Source of the DNA: Azospirillum sp. TSA2s
GTDB lineage: Bacteria > Pseudomonadota > Alphaproteobacteria > Azospirillales > Azospirillaceae
DNA: 64,000 bases
Direction: 5' to 3'
Assembly: GCF_004923315.1 (NCBI RefSeq)
Contig: NZ_CP039647.1
Span: 434,001-498,000 of the forward strand
Within the stretch, counting starts at the first letter, position 1. Every line of letters begins with the position of its first letter. The position numbers and the translations under genes are program-made. This document shows positions 42,200 through 51,237 of the stretch, piece after piece. The notes beneath the pieces are model-generated. The model was not told the origin of the DNA. It ran no database searches and was given only the letters and a program-made list of their open reading frames with translations.

Positions 42200-43690
42200 T
42201 CACCCCTTGTGCCGCCCCAGATCCACGATGTCGCCGGGATGGTCGTGCAGCAGATGGCGCTGAACCTTCTGGGTGGCCGTCTTCGGGATTTCCGTCCGCA
42301 ACTCGACGAAGCGCGGACACATGAAGGCGGGGATGCGGCCGGTCAGGAATGCCGGCAGTTCCCTCGGGTCGAAGCCGGGGCGGGGAACGATCACCGCCTT
42401 GATCTCCTCGCCGAGAATGTCGTCCGCAACGCCGACGACTGCGCAGTCCTGAACGGCCGGATGCTTCAGCAGGGCCGTTTCGATCTCGACGGGGGCGATC
42501 ATCTCCCCGGCGCGCCGGATCAACTCCTTCATCCGGCCGTCGAAATGCAGGAAACCGTCGGCGTCGATCATGCCGCGGTCACCGGTATGCAGCCACAGGT
42601 TCCGCGTCGCCGCCACCGTCGCTTCGGGTTTTTTCCAGTAGCCGTCGAACATCAGGCCGGGACGGCGGGGACGGACGACGATCTCCCCCTTCTCGCCGGG
42701 AGGGAGCGGGGTGTCGTCGGCATCGACCACGCACAGCTCGGTGTCCGGCCGTGGCGCGCCGACGCTGCCGAACTTGGCGGCCTGCGCCGTGTTCATCGAC
42801 ACCCAGCCGCCGGTCTCGGTCATGCCGTACAGCTCGCGCACCGCAAGGCCCAGCCGCTCCTCGATCTCGCGCCAGACGCCGGGGGGCGCGCCGCCGCCGA
42901 CCGCCCAGCGCAGGGAATGGCCGCGCTCCGGCCCGGTCAGCCGCTTGGCGAGGATGCTCAGCACCGTGCCGACATAGGTGAAGCCGGTGGCGCCGTAACG
43001 CCGCGCATCCTCCAACAGCCGCGACGCCGAGAAGCGCGGCAGCAGCGCAATGGTTGCCCCGGCCCGCAGGCAGGACATCACGCCATACATCTGCGGGTTG
43101 GCATGGAACAGCGGCAGGAACAGCAGGATCCGGTCCTCGTCCGTCAGCTCCAGCGCCGCCGCCATATGCTCGCCCGCCAGCTCGTAGCAGGCGTTCGGGA
43201 TGACCGCCCCCTTCGGCAGCCCGGTGGTGCCGGAGGTGTAGAGGATGGCGTTGGCCGTGCCGCCGGGCAGGGCGAGGCGGCGGCGCGGAGTCCACTCGCG
43301 GCCGGACGCCGTCTCGAAGCGGTCGTTCATCGGCAACAGCGCCGGAGCGGAGGCGGGCAGGGCGGGGAGAAACTCCTCTTCGGCGATCAGCAGGGAGGCT
43401 TCGCTCTGTTCCAGCAAATAGCGCAGCCCCTCGCCGACCAGGGCGGTGTTGAGTGGAACCGTGATGGCGCCGAGTTCCGACAATGCGAACCATGCGACGA
43501 GAAAGCCGGGCCGGTTGCCGACCATCATTGCCACGGTCTGGCCGGCCGTCACGCCCTGCGTGGCCAGCCGCTCGACGGCGTTGTCCACCAGCGCCGCCAT
43601 GGCGCCGTAGGTGATGGTGCGGTCCCCGAACAGCAGGAAGGGACGGTCGGGCGTGGCGGCGGCGCGGGCATAGAGCGGATCGGCGATCAC
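42200..43690 (-). CDS. acyl-CoA synthetase, AMP-forming (second)
   Basis: A 496-residue ANL ligase. The P-loop is AILYTSGTTGLPKGAVIPNA (about residues 150-169); the AMP block is RELYGMTETGGWVSMN; GDRGMIDADGFLHFDGRMKE carries the hinge; and PKTATQKVQRHLL holds the C-terminal catalytic Lys. It is clearly different from the ligase at 36104. Coupled by ATGA to the dehydrogenase gene before it. Ends eight bases from the convergent regulator gene, with no room for a classical terminator. It activates the acid used by this second set. Confidence 0.92.
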   Translation of the reverse strand: MIADPLYARAAATPDRPFLLFGDRTITYGAMAALVDNAVERLATQGVTAGQTVAMMVGNRPGFLVAWFALSELGAITVPLNTALVGEGLRYLLEQSEASLLIAEEEFLPALPASAPALLPMNDRFETASGREWTPRRRLALPGGTANAILYTSGTTGLPKGAVIPNACYELAGEHMAAALELTDEDRILLFLPLFHANPQMYGVMSCLRAGATIALLPRFSASRLLEDARRYGATGFTYVGTVLSILAKRLTGPERGHSLRWAVGGGAPPGVWREIEERLGLAVRELYGMTETGGWVSMNTAQAAKFGSVGAPRPDTELCVVDADDTPLPPGEKGEIVVRPRRPGLMFDGYWKKPEATVAATRNLWLHTGDRGMIDADGFLHFDGRMKELIRRAGEMIAPVEIETALLKHPAVQDCAVVGVADDILGEEIKAVIVPRPGFDPRELPAFLTGRIPAFMCPRFVELRTEIPKTATQKVQRHLLHDHPGDIVDLGRHKG

Positions 43691-44853
43691 GACAGCGCCT
43701 CCTGCTGCCGGATCACATGCTGTTGCAGCCGCTTGGCGATGGTGTTCTTGAGGATTTCCGACGATCCGCCGGCGATTTCGTAAGCCTTGGCGTCGCGCAG
43801 GTACCGTCCGAAGCGCGCCGATTCCATGACGCCGTAGGCGCCGCAGATCTGCACGGCGCGGGCGGCGGTATCTGTGGCGACCCGGCTGGCAAGCAGCTTG
43901 GCCTCGCTGCCGAAACGGGCGATGTCGTCATGGTCGTCCAGCTTGCGCGCGGCTTCGTAGGTCAACAGCCGGGCGGCGTCGATTTCCGCCAGCATGTCGG
44001 CGAAGTACCATTGGATTCCCTGAAAATCGAGAATTTTGCGGTCGAAGGCGCTGCGCCCGGCAGCAAAGGCCAGGGCACCGTCGAAGGCAGCCCTCGCGAT
44101 GCCGAGACTGATGGCGGCGGCCATGGTCCGCGAATAGTCCAGCGTCGTCACCGCCTGGCGTACGCCCTTGCCCTCCACCCCGATCAGATGATCGGCAGGC
44201 AGCGCCACCCGATCCAGCACCAGATCGACGTGCGGACCGTTGCGCAGGCCGAAGGTGGCGGCGTTCGGACCTTCCTCCGTCGATACGCCGTCCATGCCCT
44301 GGCGGACGAAGAAGGCAGACACGCCGACCGGCGTTTGCGCCAGGATCACATAGGCTTCTGCCGCCGAGCCGGAGGTGATGAAGGACTTGCGCCCACTCAG
44401 GATCCAGCGGTCGCCGTCGCGCACCGCTTTGGTGTCGAGGCTGCGGATGTCGCTGCCGTGGTTGGCCTCGGTGAGGGCGTAGGAGGTGATGAGTCCGCGG
44501 CCGAACTCCGGCAGCACCGCCCGCTTCAGGCTGTCGGCGCCGAACAGGTGGATGATTGTCTGGGCCTGCAGGATGGTGATCAGGCTGATGCCGACGGCGG
44601 CGCTGGCGTAGGAGGCTTCCTCGAACAGCGCCGCGCAATGGGCGAAGCCCAGACCGCGCCCGCCGAGTTCCTGCGGCAGGGTCAGGCTGGTGTAGCCCCG
44701 ACGGGCCAGTTCCTTAATCGCCGCCACCGGATAGATGTCCTCGCGATCGACGGCGTCGGCGTCAGGCTCCACATGCTCGGCGACGGCGCGCCTTAGCGGA
44801 ACAAGGAAATCCGGTTCGACCAGATCGGTCCACAACGCTGTCGGCATCTGCAT
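43687..44853 (-). CDS. acyl-CoA dehydrogenase (second)
   Basis: A 388-residue acyl-CoA dehydrogenase. FAD blocks are ITSYALTEANHGSDIRSLDT and SGRKSFITSGSAAEAYVILA. At the classical catalytic position near the C terminus it reads YEIAGGSSEILKNTIAKRLQ, with Gly where medium-chain enzymes have Glu, as in isovaleryl- and glutaryl-type subfamilies whose base lies elsewhere. The start at 44853 (MQMPTALW) has GGAGG upstream; a longer upstream reading has no support. It is divergent from the dioxygenase gene at 45062. Confidence 0.9.
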   Translation of the reverse strand: MQMPTALWTDLVEPDFLVPLRRAVAEHVEPDADAVDREDIYPVAAIKELARRGYTSLTLPQELGGRGLGFAHCAALFEEASYASAAVGISLITILQAQTIIHLFGADSLKRAVLPEFGRGLITSYALTEANHGSDIRSLDTKAVRDGDRWILSGRKSFITSGSAAEAYVILAQTPVGVSAFFVRQGMDGVSTEEGPNAATFGLRNGPHVDLVLDRVALPADHLIGVEGKGVRQAVTTLDYSRTMAAAISLGIARAAFDGALAFAAGRSAFDRKILDFQGIQWYFADMLAEIDAARLLTYEAARKLDDHDDIARFGSEAKLLASRVATDTAARAVQICGAYGVMESARFGRYLRDAKAYEIAGGSSEILKNTIAKRLQQHVIRQQEALS

Positions 44854-44961
44854 CGGCCATGTCCTCCCTTTGGATCCTGTCGGCATCGACGCCGGTCGTC
44901 GGCTCAATGCGGCCGAACGAGCCGGTCCGTCCCCCACGCCTTTTGTTCGATGTGCTGATCG

Positions 44962-45016
44962 TTGACATTTTCCATTGAACGCGTTTGCATACGATAATAT
45001 GGTACCGATATATCGG
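44962..45016. promoter_or_regulatory. divergent promoter region with palindrome and shared motif
   Basis: TTGACA at 44962-44967 is a good -35 box for the rightward operon. TGCATACGATAATAT at 44986-45000 repeats the motif at 37781-37795, and CCGATATATCGG at 45005-45016 is a perfect 12-bp palindrome. The region is AT-rich against its surroundings. It likely holds binding sites for the FCD-type GntR protein encoded at the end of this block. Confidence 0.45.
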
Positions 45017-45061
45017 CTGTACATCAACAGTATCTTCGATTCAGAACCGAGGGAGGATGCC

Positions 45062-45892
45062 ATGAGGCTGACCGATGCGCAGATGGCGGAGTATGAGGAG
45101 CGCGGATATCTGGTGTTTCCCGACCTCGTGTCGCGCGAGGAGGTGGAAATCCTGCGTCGCGACCTGCTGAGGGTGACGAGAAATGAAGCCGAAGGGGTGA
45201 TCCGTGAGAAGAGCGGCACCGTTCGGACGGTCTTCCGCGTCCACGACGAACGCAGCCCGACCGCCTCGCCGCCGTTCCAGGCTTTGGCGACGCTGCCGCG
45301 GGTGATCGATCCGGCGCGCCAGGTGCTGGGCGACGAGCCGGTCTATGTCTACCACACAAAATGCAACCTGAAGGACGCGATCGACGGCGCCATCTGGCAG
45401 TGGCACCAGGATTACGGTTATTGGAAGACCGACGGCGTCGATCGGCCGGATATGACCACTTCGCTGCTGATGCTGGACGAGGCAACGGAGATCGGCGGCT
45501 GCCTGTATTTCATCCCCGGCAGCCACAAGCTGGGCCGGCTCGATCCTGAGATGGACGAAACCACGACGTCCTACAAGCTGTGGACCGTGCCCAAGGATCA
45601 GGTCATCGACATCATGCAGCGCTTCGGCGACCCGGTGGCGATCACCGGCAAACCGGGCACTGTGGTGCTGTTCCATCCGAACATCGTCCACGGCTCCGGC
45701 CACAACATGTCGCGCCATTCGCGTTGGCACATCTACACCGTCTACAATCAGGTCTCCAACCGGCCGCATGGCGTCGAAAATCCCCGCCCCGAATGGGTGG
45801 TGGCCCGGAACTGCGAGCCTCTGCAGACCGGTAGCGACGACGGCATCTTGCGTTGGGCCGAGGCCGGAATCCGACGGCCGGCGGCGGAGTAG
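45062..45892 (+). CDS. phytanoyl-CoA dioxygenase (PhyH) family protein
   Basis: A 276-residue Fe(II)/2-oxoglutarate dioxygenase. HxD is in IWQWHQDYGYWKTDG (about residues 118-120) and the distal His in VVLFHPNIVHGSGHNMSRH (about 210), with the oxoglutarate Arg in SRHSRWHIYTVYNQ. The N terminus YEERGYLVFPDLVSREEVEI is the PhyH hallmark. These enzymes hydroxylate alpha to a carbonyl or unactivated carbon. The start at 45062 has GAGGGAGGATGCC upstream. With an alcohol dehydrogenase directly downstream, hydroxylation followed by oxidation is a natural two-step reading. Confidence 0.92.
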   Translation: MRLTDAQMAEYEERGYLVFPDLVSREEVEILRRDLLRVTRNEAEGVIREKSGTVRTVFRVHDERSPTASPPFQALATLPRVIDPARQVLGDEPVYVYHTKCNLKDAIDGAIWQWHQDYGYWKTDGVDRPDMTTSLLMLDEATEIGGCLYFIPGSHKLGRLDPEMDETTTSYKLWTVPKDQVIDIMQRFGDPVAITGKPGTVVLFHPNIVHGSGHNMSRHSRWHIYTVYNQVSNRPHGVENPRPEWVVARNCEPLQTGSDDGILRWAEAGIRRPAAE

Positions 45893-45897
45893 GGTGG

Positions 45898-47013
45898 ATG
45901 GCGGGATCGACCTTCCAGGCGGCGGTGCTTCGCGAGACGGGAGCGCCGCTGTCCATCGAACCGCTCACCCTGGCGCCGCTGGAGTCGGGCGATGTGCTGA
46001 TCCGCATGCATGCCGCCGGCCTGTGCCACACCGACCGCGAGGCGATGACCGGAGCCTTCGCGGTGCCGCCGCCGGTGGTGCTCGGCCATGAGGGCGCTGG
46101 CGTGGTCGAGGCGGTCGGCTCCGCGGTGCAACGGGTGAAGCCGGGCCAGCATGTGGTGTGCACGATCTACGCCGCCTGCGGCCAATGCTATTACTGCCGC
46201 CATGACCAGCCGATGCTGTGCGACATGGTGGTGCCCAACCATCGCGCCGCCACCCTGTCGGCAGGCCGCAAGCGGCTGCGCGATGCCGCCGGGGCAGAGG
46301 TCGGCCATTTCCTCAGCGTCTCGTCCTTCGCCGAATATGCCGTGGTGCCGGAGGCCGCGGCGATCCCGGTGCCGGACGAAATGCCGTTCGACCGTGCCTG
46401 CCTGCTGGGGTGCAGCGTCATCACCGGCGTCGGTGCGGCGCTGCGCGTCGCCCGTGTCGGCCAGGGCGACAGCGTGGTGGTGGTCGGCTGTGGCCCGGTC
46501 GGGCTGAACGTCGTGCAGGGGGCAAGGCTGGCCGGAGCCGGGGCGATCATCGCCGTCGACCGCCGCGCCGACAAGCTGGAGCGCGCCAGCGCTTTCGGCG
46601 CCACCCACACCATGCTCGGCGGCGAGGATATGGCCACCCAGGTGCGCGCAATCACCGGCGGGCGCGGGGCCGACCACGCCTTCGAGGCGGCGGGCGTCAT
46701 CGGTTCGTTACAGGATTCGGTGAACTGCACCCGGCCGGGCGGCAGCGTCACCATTCTCGGCAAAACCGATCCCAACCGTCTGGTCGAGTTGCGCTTTGGC
46801 TCGATCAGCGGCGAACGGCGCATCCTGCGCTCCAGCCTGGGCGGGGCGAAGGCGGCCGACGATTTCCCGGCCTATGCACAGGCTTATCTCGACGGCCGCC
46901 TGCGTCTGGACGAGCTGATCGACCGGCGCCTGCCGCTCGGGTCTATCAACGAGGCCTTCGAAGACGTGGAGCGCGGCGACGTGATCCGCGCCGTGGTGGT
47001 GATGCATGAGTGA
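45898..47013 (+). CDS. zinc-dependent alcohol dehydrogenase
   Basis: A 371-residue medium-chain dehydrogenase of class III/AdhC type. Catalytic zinc ligands are in GLCHTDREAMTG (Cys about 41) and VLGHEGAGVVEAVG (His about 63), the four-Cys structural zinc lobe in AACGQCYYCRHDQPMLCD (about 93-110), and the NAD site in VVVVGCGPVGLNVVQGARLA with acid in VDRRADKLERA. It oxidises an alcohol, probably the product of the preceding dioxygenase. Start at 45898 directly follows the PhyH stop. Overlaps the next gene by eight bases. Confidence 0.92.
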   Translation: MAGSTFQAAVLRETGAPLSIEPLTLAPLESGDVLIRMHAAGLCHTDREAMTGAFAVPPPVVLGHEGAGVVEAVGSAVQRVKPGQHVVCTIYAACGQCYYCRHDQPMLCDMVVPNHRAATLSAGRKRLRDAAGAEVGHFLSVSSFAEYAVVPEAAAIPVPDEMPFDRACLLGCSVITGVGAALRVARVGQGDSVVVVGCGPVGLNVVQGARLAGAGAIIAVDRRADKLERASAFGATHTMLGGEDMATQVRAITGGRGADHAFEAAGVIGSLQDSVNCTRPGGSVTILGKTDPNRLVELRFGSISGERRILRSSLGGAKAADDFPAYAQAYLDGRLRLDELIDRRLPLGSINEAFEDVERGDVIRAVVVMHE

Positions 47014-47809
47014 CGATATGGACGAAAGCGCTGGCAAGGTCCGGCTGGAACGCCGGGGCGCCGTCGCGATCCTGACGCTGGACGCGCCGAAAACCCGCAA
47101 CGCCGTCACCGATCCACCGGTGTTGAACCCGCTGGTGGCGACGCTGGAGGAGATGAGAGACGACCGCTCGGTGCGCGTGCTGGTGGTGACCGGCGCCGGC
47201 AAGGCGTTCAGCGCCGGCGGCAACATCCATGACATCCGTGACCGGCGCGGCATGTTCGGCGGCCCCGCCGACCAGGTGCGCAACGCCTACCGCGACGGGG
47301 TACAGCGCATCCCACGCGCCATGGCTGCTCTCGAGATCCCAGTGATCGCGGCGGTGAACGGCCCGGCTTATGGCGCCGGCTGCGATCTGGCCTTCATGTG
47401 CGACCTGCGCATTGCTGGGGAGTCGGCACGCATCAGTTCAAACTTCGTCAAGCTGGGGCTGATTTCCGGCGACGGCGGGCTGTGGTTTCTGACGCGCGTC
47501 GCCGGACCGGCCGTCGCCGCCGAGTTGGCCTTTACCGGACGGGCCGTCGGCGGGGTGGAGGCTGCGGCCCTGGGGCTGGTTTCCCGCGTGGGGCCGGACG
47601 CCGAGCTGATGCCGACGGCGCTCGCTCTGGCGGAGGAGATCGCCGCGAATCCGCCGGAGGCGGTTCGGATGACCAAACGCATGCTGCAGCAGGCAGGCCG
47701 GGTCGACCTTTCCACCATGCTGGACATGGCGGCGGCGTTGCAGGGCATCTGCCATGCGGGAGAGGAATCCCGTCTGGCCATCGCGGCGACGATGAAGCCG
47801 GCCACTTAA
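47006..47809 (+). CDS. enoyl-CoA hydratase/isomerase family protein (second)
   Basis: A 267-residue crotonase-fold enzyme. Oxyanion blocks are VLVVTGAGKAFSAGGNIHDI (about residues 55-74) and VIAAVNGPAYGAGCDLAFMC (about 112-131), then FVKLGLISGDGGLWFLTRVA. The acidic catalytic residues usual for hydratases are replaced in this region by Gly/Asp (SGDGG), so isomerase, hydrolase or lyase activity is possible. It overlaps the alcohol dehydrogenase gene, linking CoA-ester steps with the alcohol oxidation. Confidence 0.9.
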   Translation: MSDDMDESAGKVRLERRGAVAILTLDAPKTRNAVTDPPVLNPLVATLEEMRDDRSVRVLVVTGAGKAFSAGGNIHDIRDRRGMFGGPADQVRNAYRDGVQRIPRAMAALEIPVIAAVNGPAYGAGCDLAFMCDLRIAGESARISSNFVKLGLISGDGGLWFLTRVAGPAVAAELAFTGRAVGGVEAAALGLVSRVGPDAELMPTALALAEEIAANPPEAVRMTKRMLQQAGRVDLSTMLDMAAALQGICHAGEESRLAIAATMKPAT

Positions 47810-47913
47810 TTCTGTGCATTTCAGCCGCTGTAAGGATCGGCGCCCAACGACCGACCCGCCAAGAGTAAGGCTTCAGACAACCAGACGATCACCTGAAAAG
47901 GGAGGGACGATCC

Positions 47914-49197
47914 ATGATGAAACTCGTGTCCCACGGGTTCCTGGCCGCCACGGCTGCCGGCATCGCGCTGGCGTTCGGCACGCTATCCTGGCCGGCCGCG
48001 GCCCAGACGACCACCACTCAATCTGCGCCTGCCAAGAAGGCGACCGGCCCCATCCGCATTGGCGTGCTGACCGACCTGTCCGGCTCGCTTGCCGACCTCA
48101 GCGGCAGCGGCAGCCTCGAGGCGGTGAAGATGGCCGTGGAGGATTTCGGCGCCTCCGTGCTCGGCCGTCCGGTGGAGGTGCTTTCCGCCGACCACCAGAA
48201 CAAGGCCGACATCGGCGTGCAGATCGCCGCCGACTGGTACGACAACAAGAATGTCGAGGTGGTGATCGACCTGCCCAATTCGGCGGTGATGCTGGCGATC
48301 CAGGAACTGACCCGGCGCAAGAACAAGATCGTCTTCGGCACCGCCGGCGGCTCATCGGACTTCACCGGCAAGGCCTGCTCGCCCAACGGCATCCACTGGG
48401 TCTACGACACCTATGCGCTGGCCGCCGGGACCGGACGGACCATGGTGAAGCAGGGCGGCGACAGCTGGTACTTCATCACGCTCGATTATTCCTTCGGCCT
48501 GTCGCTGGAGCGCGACACCGCCGCCTTCGTCACCGGGGCCGGCGGCAAGGTTCTGGGCTCGGCCCGCCATCCGCTGAACAGCGCCGACTTCTCCTCCTAC
48601 CTGCTGCAGGCACAGGCGAGCGGGGCCAAGGTCATTGGGCTTGCCAACGCGGGTGGCGACCTGATCAACACCGTCAAGCAGGCGGCGGAATTCGGCATTA
48701 CAAAGCAGGGCCAGAAACTGGCCGGGCTGTTGATGTTCCTGTCCGACATCCATGCGCTCGGCCTGGAGACGGCGCAGGGGTTGGTGCTGACGGAGGCCTT
48801 CTACTGGGATCAGAATGAGGAGACCCGCGCCTTTTCCAAACGATTCTTCGACCGGACCGGCCGCATGCCGACCATGGTGCAGGCCGGCAATTACGGTGCG
48901 ATCACCCATTACCTGAAGGCGGTGAAAGCGGCCGGCACCATTGATGCGCCGACCGTGATGAAGACGATGCGCGACACGCCGATCAACGACTTCATGACCA
49001 AAAACGGCCGCATCCGCGAGGATGGCCGGGTGTTGCGCGACATGTATCTGTTCGAGGTGAAAACCCCGGCGGAATCCAAAGGTAAATGGGACTATTACAA
49101 GCAGTTGGGCGTCATTGCCGCCGCCGATGCGGCCCGTCCGCTGGCGGAGAGCGAATGCCCGCTGATCCGCAAATCCGCCGACGCCGGCAAACCGTAA
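47914..49197 (+). CDS. ABC importer solute-binding protein, Liv type, without permease genes nearby
   Basis: A 427-residue periplasmic protein with a signal peptide ending near SWPAAAQ (residue about 31) and the Peripla_BP_6 start IRIGVLTDLSGSLADLSGSG, then EAVKMAVEDFGASVLGRPVE and YDNKNVEVVIDLPNSAVMLA. No permease or ATPase genes follow, so it may share the Liv-type transporter of 31561-34913. Such scattered binding proteins with a common membrane unit are known for branched-chain systems. A GGGAGGGA site precedes the ATG; the first Met is followed by a second at 47917. A strong hairpin follows the gene. Confidence 0.9.
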   Translation: MMKLVSHGFLAATAAGIALAFGTLSWPAAAQTTTTQSAPAKKATGPIRIGVLTDLSGSLADLSGSGSLEAVKMAVEDFGASVLGRPVEVLSADHQNKADIGVQIAADWYDNKNVEVVIDLPNSAVMLAIQELTRRKNKIVFGTAGGSSDFTGKACSPNGIHWVYDTYALAAGTGRTMVKQGGDSWYFITLDYSFGLSLERDTAAFVTGAGGKVLGSARHPLNSADFSSYLLQAQASGAKVIGLANAGGDLINTVKQAAEFGITKQGQKLAGLLMFLSDIHALGLETAQGLVLTEAFYWDQNEETRAFSKRFFDRTGRMPTMVQAGNYGAITHYLKAVKAAGTIDAPTVMKTMRDTPINDFMTKNGRIREDGRVLRDMYLFEVKTPAESKGKWDYYKQLGVIAAADAARPLAESECPLIRKSADAGKP

Positions 49198-49225
49198 TAG
49201 GACGGGCAAGTTTGCGGCGCCTGTA

Positions 49226-49281
49226 CCCGCTTGCGTCCTCCGTCCCGGCGCGCTAAAGCCAGGACGAGGGACGCAAGCGGG
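49226..49281 (+). terminator. long-stem hairpin after the binding-protein gene
   Basis: CCCGCTTGCGTCC (49226-49238) pairs perfectly with GGACGCAAGCGGG (49269-49281), a 13-bp stem with a 30-base loop. It lies 28 bases after the binding-protein stop and before the GntR gene. No T-tract follows, so it may be a terminator or an mRNA-protecting structure. Confidence 0.55.
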
Positions 49282-49306
49282 CGTCGGGTCGAACCGGCGG
49301 CAATGG

Positions 49307-50038
49307 ATGAGGGGCGACAGGGTGACGGAGCCGGCCAGTCAGCAGATGGGGCAGCAGGCGGGTGCCCAGACCGAAGCCGGATCGATGGCCGATCAGGCCT
49401 ATGCCGCCATTGAGGAGCTGATCGTGTCGGGCACGCTGCCGCCGCGCAGTTTCGTGTCGGAGAAGCAGGTCAGCACCCAACTCGGGATCGGCCGCACCCC
49501 AGTGCGCGAGGCGCTGAAGCGGCTGGAACTGGACGGCATGGTGACCATCGTCCCGTCACGCGGGATCATGGTCACCGAGGTGGACGTGAAGCTCCAACTC
49601 TATGTTCTGGATGTGCGGCGTGAGCTGGAGCGGCTGATCGCCCGGCGGGCCGCCCGCTTCGCCCTGCCGGCCGAGCGGGAGCGCTGCCGCAGCATCGCCG
49701 ACGAGATGCTGGAGGCGGCGCGCACCGGCGACGGTATGCGTTTCATGCATCTCGACCAGGAGGTAAACCAGCTGCTCGATCAGTGCGCCCGCAACCCGGT
49801 GGCGACCCAAACCATCCGGCCGCTGCGGTCGCTGTCCCGCCGCTTCTGGTTCCAGAACTACCATGCCCATACCGGCAGCCTGGAGGATGGAGCCAAAACC
49901 CATGCCGACCTGATGCTGGCGATCCACCGCGGCGACGCTGATGAAGCGGCGGCGGCCTCCGACCGGTTGATGGCCTATGTCGAGGCCTATGCGCGCGAGA
50001 CCCTGCGCTACCCGTTCGACGGTCACGCGGCGCAATAG
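49307..50038 (+). CDS. GntR-family transcriptional regulator, FCD subfamily (second)
   Basis: A 243-residue regulator: winged helix PRSFVSEKQVSTQLGIGRTP with VREALKRLELDGMVTIVPSR (about residues 46-85), then an all-helical FCD domain with metal-ligand-like His residues (RFMHLDQEVNQLLDQ about 146 and FQNYHAHTGSLEDGAKTHAD about 186). The start may be ATG 49307 or GTG 49322. It ends the second acyl-CoA set and is its most likely specific regulator; candidate sites are the repeated 15-bp motif at 37781 and 44986. Confidence 0.9.
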   Translation: MRGDRVTEPASQQMGQQAGAQTEAGSMADQAYAAIEELIVSGTLPPRSFVSEKQVSTQLGIGRTPVREALKRLELDGMVTIVPSRGIMVTEVDVKLQLYVLDVRRELERLIARRAARFALPAERERCRSIADEMLEAARTGDGMRFMHLDQEVNQLLDQCARNPVATQTIRPLRSLSRRFWFQNYHAHTGSLEDGAKTHADLMLAIHRGDADEAAAASDRLMAYVEAYARETLRYPFDGHAAQ

Positions 50039-50103
50039 GGCGGCCCGGCAAGGCCATGCAGCAGAGGTGACGCGGCGACGGCTCAGCCGATGCTGGCGCG
50101 GAC

Positions 50104-51210
50104 GACTTTGATGCACGAATTGGCGCGAGAGCGGAGTTCACCGGCGGTCAGTGGTGCTCAGGCGACCTTGCGGGTGGTCGGCATGCCCAAGCTGGTCATC
50201 ATGTTCATGACCTTGCAGCCGACGGTGGGCTCGACCTTCTGGGCAGGCAGAGTCCGAGCACGGAGGCTGCGCCCGATCAGTTGCTTGTAGCGCATCATGG
50301 CCACCTCGTCCAAGGAGCGGTGGCCGTAGTGGACCGCCCGCTGCCAGCCCAGCCGACCACGCTCGTTGATCAGCTGGATGTGGCGGTCACGCTGCGTGGG
50401 GGCGCCCTCGGCCGTGTCGCTCGGCACCAGCGCTCGAGCGCGGCGGGATGATCACCTCGGCGTCGGGTGTGTGGGCGGCGACGGCGCGGTAGACGGGTTC
50501 GCCGTCATAGGCGCCGTCGGCCAGCACCGTGCCGATCGGACGGGCGATCTGGTCGAGCAGTGGGCCGACCAGCAAAGTGTCTCCCTCTTCGTGGGACGTC
50601 AACGCCGAGGCCAGGATCTCGTCAGTATCGGGATTGACCGCCAAGTGCAGCTTTCTCCGCGTCCGGCGCGCCGTGCCGCCGTACTTTTCGAGGTGACAAT
50701 CGCCCTTGCCGAACACCTTCAGCCCGGTGGAATCGATGACCACCGACACCGGCCCGTCCGTCCGGGCCAGCGCCGACGCGACCTCCAGGTTGGCACTGCG
50801 CCGGGAGAAGGTCGTGTGATCTGGAACTGGCAGTTCCAGTCCGAGCAGGCGCATCAGCGAACCCAGCAAGCCTTCGGTCTGGCGCCACGGACGACCAAAG
50901 GCGAGGCGCAGCATCAGCCCGGTCTCGATTGCCAAGTCCGAGTAGCGGGAAGGCCGGCCACGCCGCCCCGTGGCGGGCGGCGTCCACACGGCGATCGCCT
51001 CCGGCGTCACCCAGAGCGTCAGGTCGCCGTGCCGGCGCAGCGCCGCATCGTAGTTCGACCAGTTCTCGACCGGGTAGCGCGCCTTCGGGATTTTGTGGCG
51101 ACGGCTTTCGTTGGCCTTGTAAGGCATCGGGCTCTCGGCTTCAGCGGGACGCCTCTATACCCGCCAGAACCCTCACACCGCCAGCCCCCGACGATTTATG
51201 CGCCAACGTC
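50104..51210 (-). mobile_element. IS5-family element copy C, full length but frameshifted
   Basis: The left end GACTTTGATGCACGAATT at 50104 and right end at about 51210 (minus strand GACGTTGGCGCATAAAT) are imperfect inverted repeats like those of copies A and B. About 1.1 kb long with one transposase gene on the minus strand. It ends 28 bases from the stop codon of the VOC gene, so it landed just behind that operon. No target duplication was certain by eye. Confidence 0.75.
50158..51127 (-). pseudogene. IS5-family transposase, complete but for one frameshift
   Basis: From MPYKANESRRHKIPKARYPV at 51127 the frame runs through LMLRLAFGRPWRQTEGLLGS, VVIDSTGLKVFG (first Asp) and VLADGAYDGEPVY (second Asp) to IIPPRSS. 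A one-base insertion near 50440, seen by comparison with copy A, shifts it; the remainder reads QRDRHIQLINERGRLGWQRA (Glu) and ends TTRKVA at 50158. Restored length is about 322 residues, normal for the group. It could be a dead copy or, less likely, use programmed frameshifting; the other copies do not break at this place. Confidence 0.88.
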
Positions 51211-51237
51211 TATGCGAGTCCCTTTTTCGCGCCCTGC

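Noticed and set aside
42192..42200. Terminator between the convergent sigma-54 activator and acyl-CoA synthetase
   Set aside because: Only eight bases separate the stops and no stem was visible.
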